From contig NHFT02000002.1 of NCBI GenBank assembly GCA_002170205.2, positions 1-39,930 of the forward strand: a stretch of DNA of 39,930 nucleotides, given 5' to 3'. Positions 16,085 to 24,422 of this stretch are shown in pieces. Positions within the stretch are counted from its first letter, which is position 1. The number at the start of each line of letters is the position of its first letter. Made by a program: the position numbers and the translations under genes. The stretch is from Candidatus Pelagibacter sp. TMED118 (GTDB lineage Bacteria; Pseudomonadota; Alphaproteobacteria; Pelagibacterales; Pelagibacteraceae). A model generated the notes under the pieces. The model ran no database searches. It was not told the origin of the DNA and saw only the letters and a program-made list of their open reading frames with translations.

Positions 16085-16921
16085 CTAAGTTTTTATGTGC
16101 TTTCTTAATTTTTTTGCAATTTTATATTCTTCGTCGTTAATCAGTCCTATTTCACTTTTTCCGAAAGATAACTTAATCTTTTTTATACCTGAAACTAATT
16201 CTCTCATACCTCGTATTTCGAGAGATGCTGCCTGATCAGATCCATACATAGTCCTATCCAAAGTAATATGTCTCTCTAAAGACGAAATACCTTTAGTAAA
16301 TGCCGCAAGTGAAATGACAATACCATTTTCATGACCACTGTAACCAACCTTACATTTAAATTTATTTTTTAAACTGTCAATAACATTTAAATTAGCTTCC
16401 TCTGGTCTACACGGATAGCTTGATACACAATGCATTAGCTCAAAATCACAATTTGCTTTTTTAAAAATATCTACTGCTGAATTAATATCCTCCAATGAGG
16501 ACATTCCAGTTGATATAAAAGTATACTTTTTTTTCTCTGCAACTTTTTTTAAAAAAACTTTATCAATAATCATGGCCGACGCAATTTTGTTATACTTTAA
16601 GTTGTATTTATCTAAAAAACTTAAACTTTCCAAGTCCCAAGCAGAAGCAAACCACTCAATCTTTTTATTTTTACAGTAACTGTCTATTTCATCGTAATCG
16701 TTATAATTAAATTCCAACCCATTTTTTTGATCCCTCTGAGTTTTGCCCCATGGACTATCTCGAAATGATTCCAAATCATCTTTTGAATAAACTTTTTCAA
16801 TTGTCCTCTTTTGAAACTTAACAGCATTAAAACCAGCGTAAACTGCCTCATCAATAAGTTTTTTTGCTATTTCTAAGCTCCCGTTATGATTTATACCTAT
16901 TTCTGCAATTAAGAATGTCAT
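16085..16921 (-). CDS. NeuB-family (N-acetylneuraminate synthase-like) protein lacking the SAF domain
   Basis: A 278-residue TIM-barrel synthase: AEIGINHNG at 6-14, FISTGMSS from ~135, HCVSSYPC at 164-171 and the two metal histidines H197 (GYSGHE) and H218 (ERH). It ends with AKKLRKHIKT, exactly where full NeuB proteins enter the C-terminal antifreeze-like SAF domain. The next gene starts 2 bases on, so no SAF remnant exists. It should condense PEP with an aldose, giving a ulosonic acid different from the PseI product. It is the first gene of its block and divergent from the ABC transporter. Confidence 0.88.
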   Translation of the reverse strand: MTFLIAEIGINHNGSLEIAKKLIDEAVYAGFNAVKFQKRTIEKVYSKDDLESFRDSPWGKTQRDQKNGLEFNYNDYDEIDSYCKNKKIEWFASAWDLESLSFLDKYNLKYNKIASAMIIDKVFLKKVAEKKKYTFISTGMSSLEDINSAVDIFKKANCDFELMHCVSSYPCRPEEANLNVIDSLKNKFKCKVGYSGHENGIVISLAAFTKGISSLERHITLDRTMYGSDQAASLEIRGMRELVSGIKKIKLSFGKSEIGLINDEEYKIAKKLRKHIKT

Positions 16922-16986
16922 AATAAAAACAACTTAATCTATTATATAAAAAATAAAAAAAAAGAAATATTTATATAATTTTTTAA
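16922..16986. promoter_or_regulatory. Divergent promoter region (NeuB-like / ABC transporter)
   Basis: The 65 A+T-rich bases between two divergent start codons must serve the minus block ending at 12247 and the long plus block. I cannot pick a single -10/-35 pair, and no Shine-Dalgarno sequence is evident before either start. Confidence 0.35.
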
Positions 16987-18705
16987 ATGATTAGAAAATA
17001 TCTATCAATTGGAGATGTTAGTTTAAAGAAATTGACATTAATGTACTTTTTAATGCTTATTGCAGGCATCTTAGAAGTAGCAAGTATAGGATTAATATTA
17101 CCAATATTCCAATTCCTTGTAGATGGAAATTTCACAGACAACACTTACGTATTAAAATTAATTAATACTAAAATGTTCAATTTTTTAAGTTTATACGATG
17201 ATAAATTTATTTTAATTTTTTTAACGAGCTCAATAGTTTTAATTTTTTTTATAAAAAATATATATTTGGTCTTTTTTGGTTATTACCAAACTGTATTTAT
17301 ATTAAATATAGAAACAAAACTTTCAATTAAACTTTATAAAAATTATATTTTTTCTTCAATTCAGAAAATTTCTGGTAAATTTTCTTCTGAAATAATAAGA
17401 AACGTAATTAATCAGTCAGCCCTGTATGCTGGAAATTTCATTTTTACACTACTAATAATCTCAGTTGAACTAATAACCTTTTCACTAATACTCATATTTC
17501 TTTTTTTAAATTATCCATTTGAGACATTAATTTTGTTTTCAATATTTATTGTAATGGCTAGTATATATTTTTTATATATAAAAAATAAAATTTTTCTTTT
17601 AAGTAGTGGGATTCAAAAAAGCACTCAGGAAAGAATTAAGCTTTTACAGGAAGGTTTTGGTGCACAAAAAGAAATAAAAATATTTAATTTTGAAAATATT
17701 TTTTTAAAGAGATACTCATTACAATCATTTAAAGTTATGAGAAACTCAAAACTAGTAGCTTTATTTAGAATTCTACCAAGACATTGTTTTGAATTAGTTT
17801 CAATTGTACTAATAGTTGTATTTATAATTTATAAGTTTAATAGCAATGATGAATTTTCAGATATCCTTCCTCAGCTAGGTCTTTTTGTGTTAGCAGGAAT
17901 TAGAATATTACCATCAATTAATAGGACCTTAAATGCTTTTCAAAGGTTCAAGGAGTCTATGCCTATTGTAATAAATCTATACAATGAAGAATTGCAATTT
18001 TCGGATATAGAGTTAAAAGAGAATGTAAAAAAGTTTGACTACAAAAAATATATTAATTTAGATAAAATTAGCTTCAAATATTCTAAATCGAATAATCACA
18101 TATTTAAGGATCTTAATTTGAATATAGAAAAAGGTAAATCATATTTTCTATGTGGTGGTTCAGGTCAAGGTAAATCAACCTTAGCAGAGATAATCTCAGG
18201 ATTGTTAGTTCCGGACAAAGGAGGTATTGAAGTTGATGGAATAAATATTAATAATAATATAAAAGGTTGGCAAGATAATATAAGTTATCTTCCACAAAGT
18301 GTTTATATATTTAATGCTTCTATAAAAGATAACATTTTATTTGGCGAAGATGAAAAACACTTTAGAGAGAACGATTATAATAATGCTTTGTTAAGCTCTA
18401 ATATTTATGATTTAGCAACTAAATTAGGAAACAATAATGTTGGAGATAATGGTTCAAAATTGTCAAGTGGTCAAATTCAAAGAATTGGCTTAGCAAGAGC
18501 ACTTTATAAGAAAAATACTAATCTTATTATTTTTGATGAAATAACCGCTAATTTAGATAAAAAAAATGAGGAAGATATAATCCAGAATATAATAAAAATT
18601 AAAAATGGTCTAACCATATTATTCATAAGTCACAACATGGATCTTTCAGAAAACTTTGATAATGTGTTAGAAATATCTAATAAATCAATTAAGAATATCA
18701 AATAA
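16987..18705 (+). CDS. ABC transporter, fused permease and ATPase (MsbA/PglK-type flippase)
   Basis: A 572-residue half-transporter. Residues ~15-325 hold about six hydrophobic segments (e.g. LMYFLMLIAGILEVASIGLI, FILIFLTSSIVLIFFI). The nucleotide-binding domain has Walker A GGSGQGKST at 390-398, signature LSSGQ at 492-496, Walker B LIIFDE at 513-518 and switch H549. The topology and its place in a polysaccharide locus suggest ATP-driven flipping of a lipid-linked oligosaccharide across the inner membrane, as PglK does in Campylobacter (inference). No Wzx-type flippase is seen in the window. It leads a tightly packed plus-strand operon. Confidence 0.9.
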   Translation: MIRKYLSIGDVSLKKLTLMYFLMLIAGILEVASIGLILPIFQFLVDGNFTDNTYVLKLINTKMFNFLSLYDDKFILIFLTSSIVLIFFIKNIYLVFFGYYQTVFILNIETKLSIKLYKNYIFSSIQKISGKFSSEIIRNVINQSALYAGNFIFTLLIISVELITFSLILIFLFLNYPFETLILFSIFIVMASIYFLYIKNKIFLLSSGIQKSTQERIKLLQEGFGAQKEIKIFNFENIFLKRYSLQSFKVMRNSKLVALFRILPRHCFELVSIVLIVVFIIYKFNSNDEFSDILPQLGLFVLAGIRILPSINRTLNAFQRFKESMPIVINLYNEELQFSDIELKENVKKFDYKKYINLDKISFKYSKSNNHIFKDLNLNIEKGKSYFLCGGSGQGKSTLAEIISGLLVPDKGGIEVDGININNNIKGWQDNISYLPQSVYIFNASIKDNILFGEDEKHFRENDYNNALLSSNIYDLATKLGNNNVGDNGSKLSSGQIQRIGLARALYKKNTNLIIFDEITANLDKKNEEDIIQNIIKIKNGLTILFISHNMDLSENFDNVLEISNKSIKNIK

Positions 18706-18711
18706 ATTCTA

Positions 18712-19395
18712 ATGAAAAAAAAAATCATTTTAGCAATAATACCTGCTAGAAAAGGATCTAAAGGCCTAAAGAATAAAAATTCTTTAAAAATAAACGGTAA
18801 AAGTTTAGTAGAGCACACAATTGTTCAAGCAAAAAAAAGTAAATATATAACTCATATTTCTGTATCAACAGACTCAAAAAAAATAATGAATGTTTCGAAA
18901 AAATATAAAGTTTGGTGTGAAAAATTAAGACCAAGAAAAATTTCATTAGATAATTCAAAGCTTTACCATGCAATAAATTTTGTTATCAACAATATTAACT
19001 TAAAGCCAGAGATAATTGTTGAGTTACATCCTACACATGTTTTTAGAACAACGAAATTAATTGATAATGCTATTGATTTTTTTCTAAAAAATTACAAAAA
19101 TTTTGATTCATTAATTTCGGTTGGTAAAATAGAAAGTACTGCACACGAGGATTTTTCAATTAAAATAAAAGATAAAAAAATTTTTTATAAAGGTTCACCT
19201 GCATCATTTAATAGACATAAACTAAGAAATATTTATAGATCATTTGGGATTATTTTAATATCTAAAGTACAATCTTTTAAAAAAAATAAAAGTATGATTG
19301 GAAAAAACTGCTTAGGTTTTATTATTAAAAACAAAAAACTTGAAATAGATATTAATGATATTTATGATTTTAATTATGCAAAAAGTTTAATGTAA
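18712..19395 (+). CDS. CMP-sugar (acylneuraminate) cytidylyltransferase
   Basis: A 227-residue NeuA-type enzyme. It starts IILAIIPARKGSKGLKNKN, the nucleotide-binding signature of CMP-sialic acid synthetases, followed by VSTDSKKI and RPRKISLDNS. The end, KKLEIDINDIYDFNYAKSL, is the usual closing element. It would activate a ulosonic acid with CTP. As it follows the ABC gene and faces the SAF-less NeuB across the divergent region, it probably serves that synthase's product (inference); the pse operon has its own cytidylyltransferase domain. Its stop overlaps the next start (TAATG). Confidence 0.88.
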   Translation: MKKKIILAIIPARKGSKGLKNKNSLKINGKSLVEHTIVQAKKSKYITHISVSTDSKKIMNVSKKYKVWCEKLRPRKISLDNSKLYHAINFVINNINLKPEIIVELHPTHVFRTTKLIDNAIDFFLKNYKNFDSLISVGKIESTAHEDFSIKIKDKKIFYKGSPASFNRHKLRNIYRSFGIILISKVQSFKKNKSMIGKNCLGFIIKNKKLEIDINDIYDFNYAKSLM

Positions 19396-19826
19396 TGAAA
19401 TATATTTTAAATTTTAGACATTCAGGCCTAGTTACAAAAAATATGAAAAAATCGTTAAAATTTTATAATAAAATATTAGGTTTTAAAATTATAAGAAAAA
19501 CAGTTGAAGACAAAAAATATATTGAAAAACTATTAAATATTGATGATGGTAATCTCACACATTATAAACTTGGTTATAAAAATATTCCTTTTTTGGAATT
19601 GTTGGAATTTAAAAAAAAAAGCAAAAATAAACCTTTAAAATTAAATCAAAACGGGTTGACTCATTTATCGTTTACTGTCCAAAATATCGAAAAATTTGTT
19701 AAAAAATTGAAAAAATTTAATGTCAAATTTAATTCGAAAATTTTAACATCTAAAGATAAAAAAGTAAAATTAGTTTTTTGTAAAACTCCGGAAAATATAT
19801 ATTTAGAGTTTGTACAAGAGTTATGA
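19395..19826 (+). CDS. VOC (glyoxalase fold) family protein
   Basis: A 143-residue protein with all four expected VOC metal ligands: H9 (RHSGLV), E68 (LELLEF), H90 (LTHLSFTV) and E138 (YLEFV). It is a clear homologue of the protein encoded at 155-592, sharing the KFYxKxLGxK, ELLEF and FTVxxIxxFxKxLKK patterns. VOC enzymes include epimerases, isomerases and lyases. Being overlapped on both sides by pathway enzymes (1 base and 4 bases), it is likely a catalyst in the same sugar pathway and not a resistance protein. Substrate unknown. Confidence 0.83.
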   Translation: MKYILNFRHSGLVTKNMKKSLKFYNKILGFKIIRKTVEDKKYIEKLLNIDDGNLTHYKLGYKNIPFLELLEFKKKSKNKPLKLNQNGLTHLSFTVQNIEKFVKKLKKFNVKFNSKILTSKDKKVKLVFCKTPENIYLEFVQEL

Positions 19827-20641
19827 TTAATAAAATTGGAATTATGCAGGGTAGACTCGTACCTAGAGAAATAAAAAGCAAATTGCAATCTTTCCCATTT
19901 AAAAACTGGAAAAAAGAATTTAATATCGCGGCAAAAAATGGAATAAAAATAATTGAATGGACTATAGATTATAACACCTTTAAAAGGAATCCAATTATAA
20001 AAAATTATAAAAGTGTCAAAAAAATCTGTTTAAAAAAAAAAATTAAAATTCAATCTGTCACCGCAGATTTTTTTATGCAAAAACCATGTTTTAAAAATTT
20101 TAATAAAAAAAATTACACTCTTAATTACTTAAAAATTTTACTAGAATCTTGTAAAAGGCTAAAAATAAGATATATAATTTTACCGCTCGTAGATCAAAGT
20201 TCAATAAAACATCTATATGAAGAAAAAAAATTAGTTTCACAGCTATTGCATTTCAGAAAAATCAACAAATTAGGGAGTATAAAGCTGTTATTTGAAACTG
20301 ACTATCATCCTCTAAAAATCAAACCATTTTTAAAAAAATTTGGCAAAGGGTTTGGAATTAATTATGACACAGGAAACTCCTCATCGTTAAATTATAAGTT
20401 TAAAGATGAAAAAAAATATTTCAACAAAGTTTATAATATACATATAAAAGATAGAAAAAAGAATGGAGTATCTGTGAGATTAGGCCAAGGTGATTTTAAA
20501 ATTAAAGAGTTTTTAGAACATATAAAATTAATAAATTATACAGGTAACTTAATACTCCAAACTTATATTCCAAATAATAGCAATGTACCAAAAGAAACAA
20601 TTTTCAATTACAATTATTTAAAAAAAAATATAAACTTGTAA
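19823..20641 (+). CDS. Sugar phosphate isomerase/epimerase (xylose isomerase-like TIM barrel)
   Basis: A 272-residue protein of the AP-endonuclease-2/hexulose-phosphate isomerase superfamily. It begins IGIMQGRLVP, typical of the group, with IEWTID near residue 44. Candidate metal ligands are the Glu of LLFETDY, the Asp of INYDTGNSS and the His of NIHIKDR, followed by RLGQGDFKI. It would isomerise or epimerise a keto/aldo sugar or sugar acid. It overlaps the VOC gene by 4 bases and precedes an SDR gene by 2. The exact reaction cannot be read from the sequence. Confidence 0.83.
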   Translation: MINKIGIMQGRLVPREIKSKLQSFPFKNWKKEFNIAAKNGIKIIEWTIDYNTFKRNPIIKNYKSVKKICLKKKIKIQSVTADFFMQKPCFKNFNKKNYTLNYLKILLESCKRLKIRYIILPLVDQSSIKHLYEEKKLVSQLLHFRKINKLGSIKLLFETDYHPLKIKPFLKKFGKGFGINYDTGNSSSLNYKFKDEKKYFNKVYNIHIKDRKKNGVSVRLGQGDFKIKEFLEHIKLINYTGNLILQTYIPNNSNVPKETIFNYNYLKKNINL

Positions 20642-20643
20642 CT

Positions 20644-21390
20644 ATGTCCTCAAAAAAAAACATACTTATCTGTGGTGCAACTTATGGATTAGGTTTTTTT
20701 ATAGCAAATGAATTTTTAAAAAAAGATGAAAACGTAATTATTGTTGGAAAAAACCATTCAAAAATGAAAATAGCAAAAAAAAAAATAAAATCAAAAAATG
20801 CTTTTTTTTATTTGTGTGATTTATCAAATGAAAAAAAAGTGGATTTACTAATGAGAAAAATTAAAAAAAAACATAATTTTATTGATTTAGTAGTTTCAAA
20901 CGCAGGTAAAAGCGATATGAAAAAAACTGGTGAGGAAAATTATTCTGAATGGATAAGAGCATATAGACTTAATTTCTTTTTGCATACAAATATTGTTCAG
21001 TCTTTTAAAAAATATTTTAAAAATAAAAAATTAAAAAAAATTGTCATAATTTCTTCAGTAGCCGCGTATTTTGATGGTAATGCACCCTTATCTTACTCTT
21101 TAGCAAAAAATTCGTTAAATAATTATTGTAAAATTATCTCAGGTCATCTTGCTGACTTTAATATTAATATTAATACTATATCACCAGGTCATATTTTACA
21201 AAAAAATAACCTTTGGGATAAAAAGATAAAAAAAAACAAAGCTAAAGTTTTTAAAATGATTAATAATACAGTAAGTTTAAAAAGATTTTGTACTCCTGAA
21301 GACGTGTTTAATGTTATTAACTTTTTATTATCAAACAAATCAAATTATATTACCGGAACAGATTTAAGAGTAGATGGAAAAACAAGCTAA
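20644..21390 (+). CDS. Short-chain dehydrogenase/reductase (SDR)
   Basis: A 248-residue classical SDR: the cofactor loop GATYGLGFF, CDLS near 58-61, VVSNAG (the NNAG position), the catalytic serine in IISSVAAY, YSLAK as YxxxK, and the closing GTDLRVDG. It probably reduces or oxidises a sugar hydroxyl/ketone with NAD(P). It is followed by a second SDR that overlaps it by 17 bases if the first ATG is used, so a two-step redox epimerisation is possible (inference). Confidence 0.88.
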   Translation: MSSKKNILICGATYGLGFFIANEFLKKDENVIIVGKNHSKMKIAKKKIKSKNAFFYLCDLSNEKKVDLLMRKIKKKHNFIDLVVSNAGKSDMKKTGEENYSEWIRAYRLNFFLHTNIVQSFKKYFKNKKLKKIVIISSVAAYFDGNAPLSYSLAKNSLNNYCKIISGHLADFNININTISPGHILQKNNLWDKKIKKNKAKVFKMINNTVSLKRFCTPEDVFNVINFLLSNKSNYITGTDLRVDGKTS

Positions 21391-22147
21391 CAAAAAAAAA
21401 AATAATATGACAGTACTGCTTACAGGGGCAGGCGGATTATTAGGAACTGAATTTGCCAAATCATTAAGTAGAAAGAAAAATATCAAATGTGTTTGTATTG
21501 ATATTGATCAAAAAAAATTAAAAGTTTTGTCCGATAAAATCAAATCAAAAAATTTTCTTTATTTTAGAAGCGACATTACTTCATATAAAAATCTCAATAA
21601 TCTAAAGAATAAACTTGTTAAAAAAAAAATTTATATAAATACAATTATTAATAATGCTGCTTTAAACCCTGTGCCCAAAAAAATGCAAAAAACTTGGGAA
21701 GATGAAATAAAAGTCGGTTTAAAAGGTGCTGCAAACGTAATAAAAGTTTTTTCTTTTGATATGATTAAAAAAAGGAGTGGAAATATTATTAACATAGGAT
21801 CAGATCTATCAGTTATTGCGCCAAACCAAGAAATTTATAAAAAAGCTAAACTAAATTTTATAAAACCTTTATCTTATTCCATAATTAAACATGGTATCGT
21901 TGGTCTTACAAAGTATTACGCATCTTTGTATGGAAAATTTAATATAAGATGTAATTGTTTATCTCCAGGCGGAATAAATCACAATTTAGACAAAAAACTA
22001 GTTAGACAAATATCTAGTCTTATTCCATTGAAAAGAATGGCAAATACACATGAGTATAATGACGCAATTTTATTTTTGTGCAGTGATGGCACGAAGTATA
22101 TGACTGGACAAAACTTAGTTATTGATGGTGGTAGATCTATAATATAA
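21374..22147 (+). CDS. Short-chain dehydrogenase/reductase (SDR), second of a tandem pair
   Basis: A 257-residue classical SDR with TGAGGLLG, CIDID after strand 2, INNAALNP, NIGSDLS, YSIIKHG (YxxxK) and a final TGQNLVIDGG. The NNAALNP form is common in SDRs of bacterial surface sugar loci. The start is uncertain: the ATG at 21374 gives a lysine-rich lead of 11 residues and overlaps the upstream SDR; the ATG at 21407 gives MTVLLTGAGG, a more typical N-terminus. The two tandem SDRs are divergent in sequence, so they likely act on different intermediates. Confidence 0.87.
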   Translation: MEKQANKKKNNMTVLLTGAGGLLGTEFAKSLSRKKNIKCVCIDIDQKKLKVLSDKIKSKNFLYFRSDITSYKNLNNLKNKLVKKKIYINTIINNAALNPVPKKMQKTWEDEIKVGLKGAANVIKVFSFDMIKKRSGNIINIGSDLSVIAPNQEIYKKAKLNFIKPLSYSIIKHGIVGLTKYYASLYGKFNIRCNCLSPGGINHNLDKKLVRQISSLIPLKRMANTHEYNDAILFLCSDGTKYMTGQNLVIDGGRSII

Positions 22148-22167
22148 TTAATCAAAAAATTATAAAG

Positions 22168-23316
22168 ATGAAAAAGTTTTATTTAAATTTACCTAGTATT
22201 ACCAAAAAAGAAAAGAAGTATGTAAATGACGTAATTAAAAATGGATGGCTCTCCGCAGAAGGTGAACATACAAAAATATTTGAAAAAAAAATCTCAAATT
22301 TCTTGAAATTAAAGTATGGTTTTGCTGTTCAAAGTGGAACTGCAGCACTCCATACCGCGCTGAAAGCATTAAATGTAGGCTATGGCGATAAAGTAATAGT
22401 TCCCAATTACACTTGTCTATCAAATTTATCTGCGGTTACACAGTGTGGTGCGATACCTATCATTGTAGAGGTTGAAAGGGAAACTTTAGGCTTAGATTAC
22501 AATTTGTTATTAAAGGCTATCAGATTGTACAAGCCAAAAGTTGTACAATTAGTTCATGTATACGGTTTTTTTGCAAAAGACAGTTTCAAAATTAGAACTT
22601 TATGTAAAAAAAAAAATATTAGACTTTTAGAAGATAATAGCGAGGCTTTAGGTGCAAAAGTTAATGGTTTAAATACTGGATCAATTGGGGATATTAGCAT
22701 TTCATCTTTAAGGTCAGAAAAAATGATAGGAGTCGGCGAGGGTGGCTTTATTGGAACAAACAAAAAAAAATTATTTAATAAAGCTTATTTATATGCGGCA
22801 AGAAATGCCAAATATAGATCCTCAAAAGATCCTTATTGGAAAAAATATTATGCTCAAGGAGAAGGATATAATTATAGATTGCCTCACTTACTAGGTGCCT
22901 TTGGAAGAGGGCAAATAGAAAACTTTCAAAATAAAATGCTTAATAAAAAAATAATAGTTGGGAAACTTTATAGGAAGATATTTAAAGATAAAAGATATTC
23001 CTTCGTTCAAAAAATTATTGATAATACCAAACCAGTGTACTGGTTAAATGGTATATATATTCATAATTCAAATCTTAAAAAAACTATAAAAATTGGTAAT
23101 AAATTAATGAAATTAGGTATTGAAGTTAGATCTGGTTTTTGGCCATTAAATAAACAGTCGGGTTTTAAATTTAAATACGTAGGTTCTAAAAAAATTAGTG
23201 AGGACATTTTTAATAAATCAATAATTTTACCATCAGCTTTTAATCTAAAAGAAAGAGATATAATTTATATTTACACTAAATTAAAAATTCTCTTAGACAA
23301 ATACATCATTAAATGA
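22168..23316 (+). CDS. DegT/DnrJ/EryC1 family aminotransferase
   Basis: A 382-residue PLP sugar aminotransferase. It has QSGTAALHTAL at 55-65, VPNYTCLSN at 78-86, LEDNSEALGA at 154-163 and the PLP lysine K185 in SSLRSEKMIGVGEGG. The asparagine in EDNSEA and the SLRSEK lysine motif differ from the HPVK/FGSK motifs of the other two aminotransferases here, so it is a third, separate subtype. It probably adds an amino group to a keto sugar in the cassette starting at 18712. It overlaps the following methyltransferase gene by 4 bases (ATGA). Confidence 0.87.
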   Translation: MKKFYLNLPSITKKEKKYVNDVIKNGWLSAEGEHTKIFEKKISNFLKLKYGFAVQSGTAALHTALKALNVGYGDKVIVPNYTCLSNLSAVTQCGAIPIIVEVERETLGLDYNLLLKAIRLYKPKVVQLVHVYGFFAKDSFKIRTLCKKKNIRLLEDNSEALGAKVNGLNTGSIGDISISSLRSEKMIGVGEGGFIGTNKKKLFNKAYLYAARNAKYRSSKDPYWKKYYAQGEGYNYRLPHLLGAFGRGQIENFQNKMLNKKIIVGKLYRKIFKDKRYSFVQKIIDNTKPVYWLNGIYIHNSNLKKTIKIGNKLMKLGIEVRSGFWPLNKQSGFKFKYVGSKKISEDIFNKSIILPSAFNLKERDIIYIYTKLKILLDKYIIK

Positions 23317-24422
23317 AATCATTTTTGATTCATAATAAATTAACTGGTTTAAAAAATCATACTCCGTATAAAAAAGATGTTTTAAAACTGATAAGATTAT
23401 TTATGGGTATTCAGGGTAAAAATGAATTTGATTTTCTTAGGTGTAACATAGCTTTTAAAATTTTTTTTCAATACGAAATTTTAATAAAAAATGAGAAAAC
23501 CGCTGAAAAAAATTTTATTGATTTAATCAAAGAAATGTATTCTGAAAGCATCTCTATTATAAACTTGATTAAAAAAAAAAAAAAAGAAGATAAATACTTC
23601 ACAAAAAAATCAAATAAGGAAATAGAAATGAGCTTTGATATCCACGAAAAAGCAGGCGAACACTATTCTAAACTATTTAAAAATTTTGATAGATTTCACT
23701 TATTTAGCCAACCAGCAAGTTTACTAAAAAAAAGATTCCTTAGGAATAATTTTGATTTAAAATTTTTTAAAGGAAAAAAGGGTTTAGATATCGGGTGTGG
23801 CAATGGAAGGTATACATTTTCTTTAAAAAAATTCGGAATTAAACAAGTTTTGGGAAATGATATTAGTCAAAACAATATAAATATCTGCAATCGTATAAAA
23901 AAAAAATATAAGATTAAAAATATTACTTTTCACAAACAAGATGCTATGAATATGAATTACAAAAGTAATTCATTTGATTTTGTTATGAGTTACGGGGTCT
24001 TTCATCACACAAAATCCATGGAAAAATGCCTGAAAGAAATGATTAGAGTAACAAAAAAAGGAGGAAAAGGTTTAGTATTTTTGATTGGTGAAGGTGGAAT
24101 AAGGTGGACAATAATTGAAATCTGCAGAATTATATTACAATTCACAGATAGAAATTATATTTATAATTATTTTAATTTACATCCAATATCCTCAAAATAT
24201 TATTATTTATTTTTAGATCATGTTCTGGTGCAAATAAATAATCTAAAAACTCCGACACAAGTAGATAAAATTTTTAAAAAATTAAACGTAAGAAGCTTTA
24301 AAAGATGGCACAGAGGTTCAGATTATGATGAAATAGAAAGAGTATTTAAATCCAAGTTTTCTAAAAATAAAATTTATAACCTTTATGGTTATGGAGAAAA
24401 TAGATATATTTACACAAAATAA
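23313..24422 (+). CDS. Class I SAM-dependent methyltransferase
   Basis: A 369-residue protein. The methyltransferase domain begins near residue 150 with GLDIGCGNGRYT (motif I), then GNDIS, KQDAMNMNYKSNSFDFVMSY and GVFHHTKSMEKCLKEM, as in the Methyltransf_11 group. The first ~130 residues are a separate helical region of unknown role. A run of 15 A at 23571-23585 encodes five lysines between these parts and is in frame here. Such a long homopolymer is a likely slip site. The target could be a sugar or lipid-linked glycan. The next gene overlaps by 38 bases. Confidence 0.85.
   Translation: MKSFLIHNKLTGLKNHTPYKKDVLKLIRLFMGIQGKNEFDFLRCNIAFKIFFQYEILIKNEKTAEKNFIDLIKEMYSESISIINLIKKKKKEDKYFTKKSNKEIEMSFDIHEKAGEHYSKLFKNFDRFHLFSQPASLLKKRFLRNNFDLKFFKGKKGLDIGCGNGRYTFSLKKFGIKQVLGNDISQNNINICNRIKKKYKIKNITFHKQDAMNMNYKSNSFDFVMSYGVFHHTKSMEKCLKEMIRVTKKGGKGLVFLIGEGGIRWTIIEICRIILQFTDRNYIYNYFNLHPISSKYYYLFLDHVLVQINNLKTPTQVDKIFKKLNVRSFKRWHRGSDYDEIERVFKSKFSKNKIYNLYGYGENRYIYTK

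Noticed and set aside
16085..16100. Loss of the SAF domain of the NeuB-like protein by frameshift
   Set aside because: The next gene starts two bases after the stop and is intact, so no SAF-coding DNA is left in any frame; the short form appears genuine.
24385..24422. The 38-base overlap of the methyltransferase and GT4 genes as a sign of a frame error
   Set aside because: Both reading frames are complete with intact motifs at their ends, and long overlaps recur throughout the window (e.g. 3906-3943, 30366-30408).
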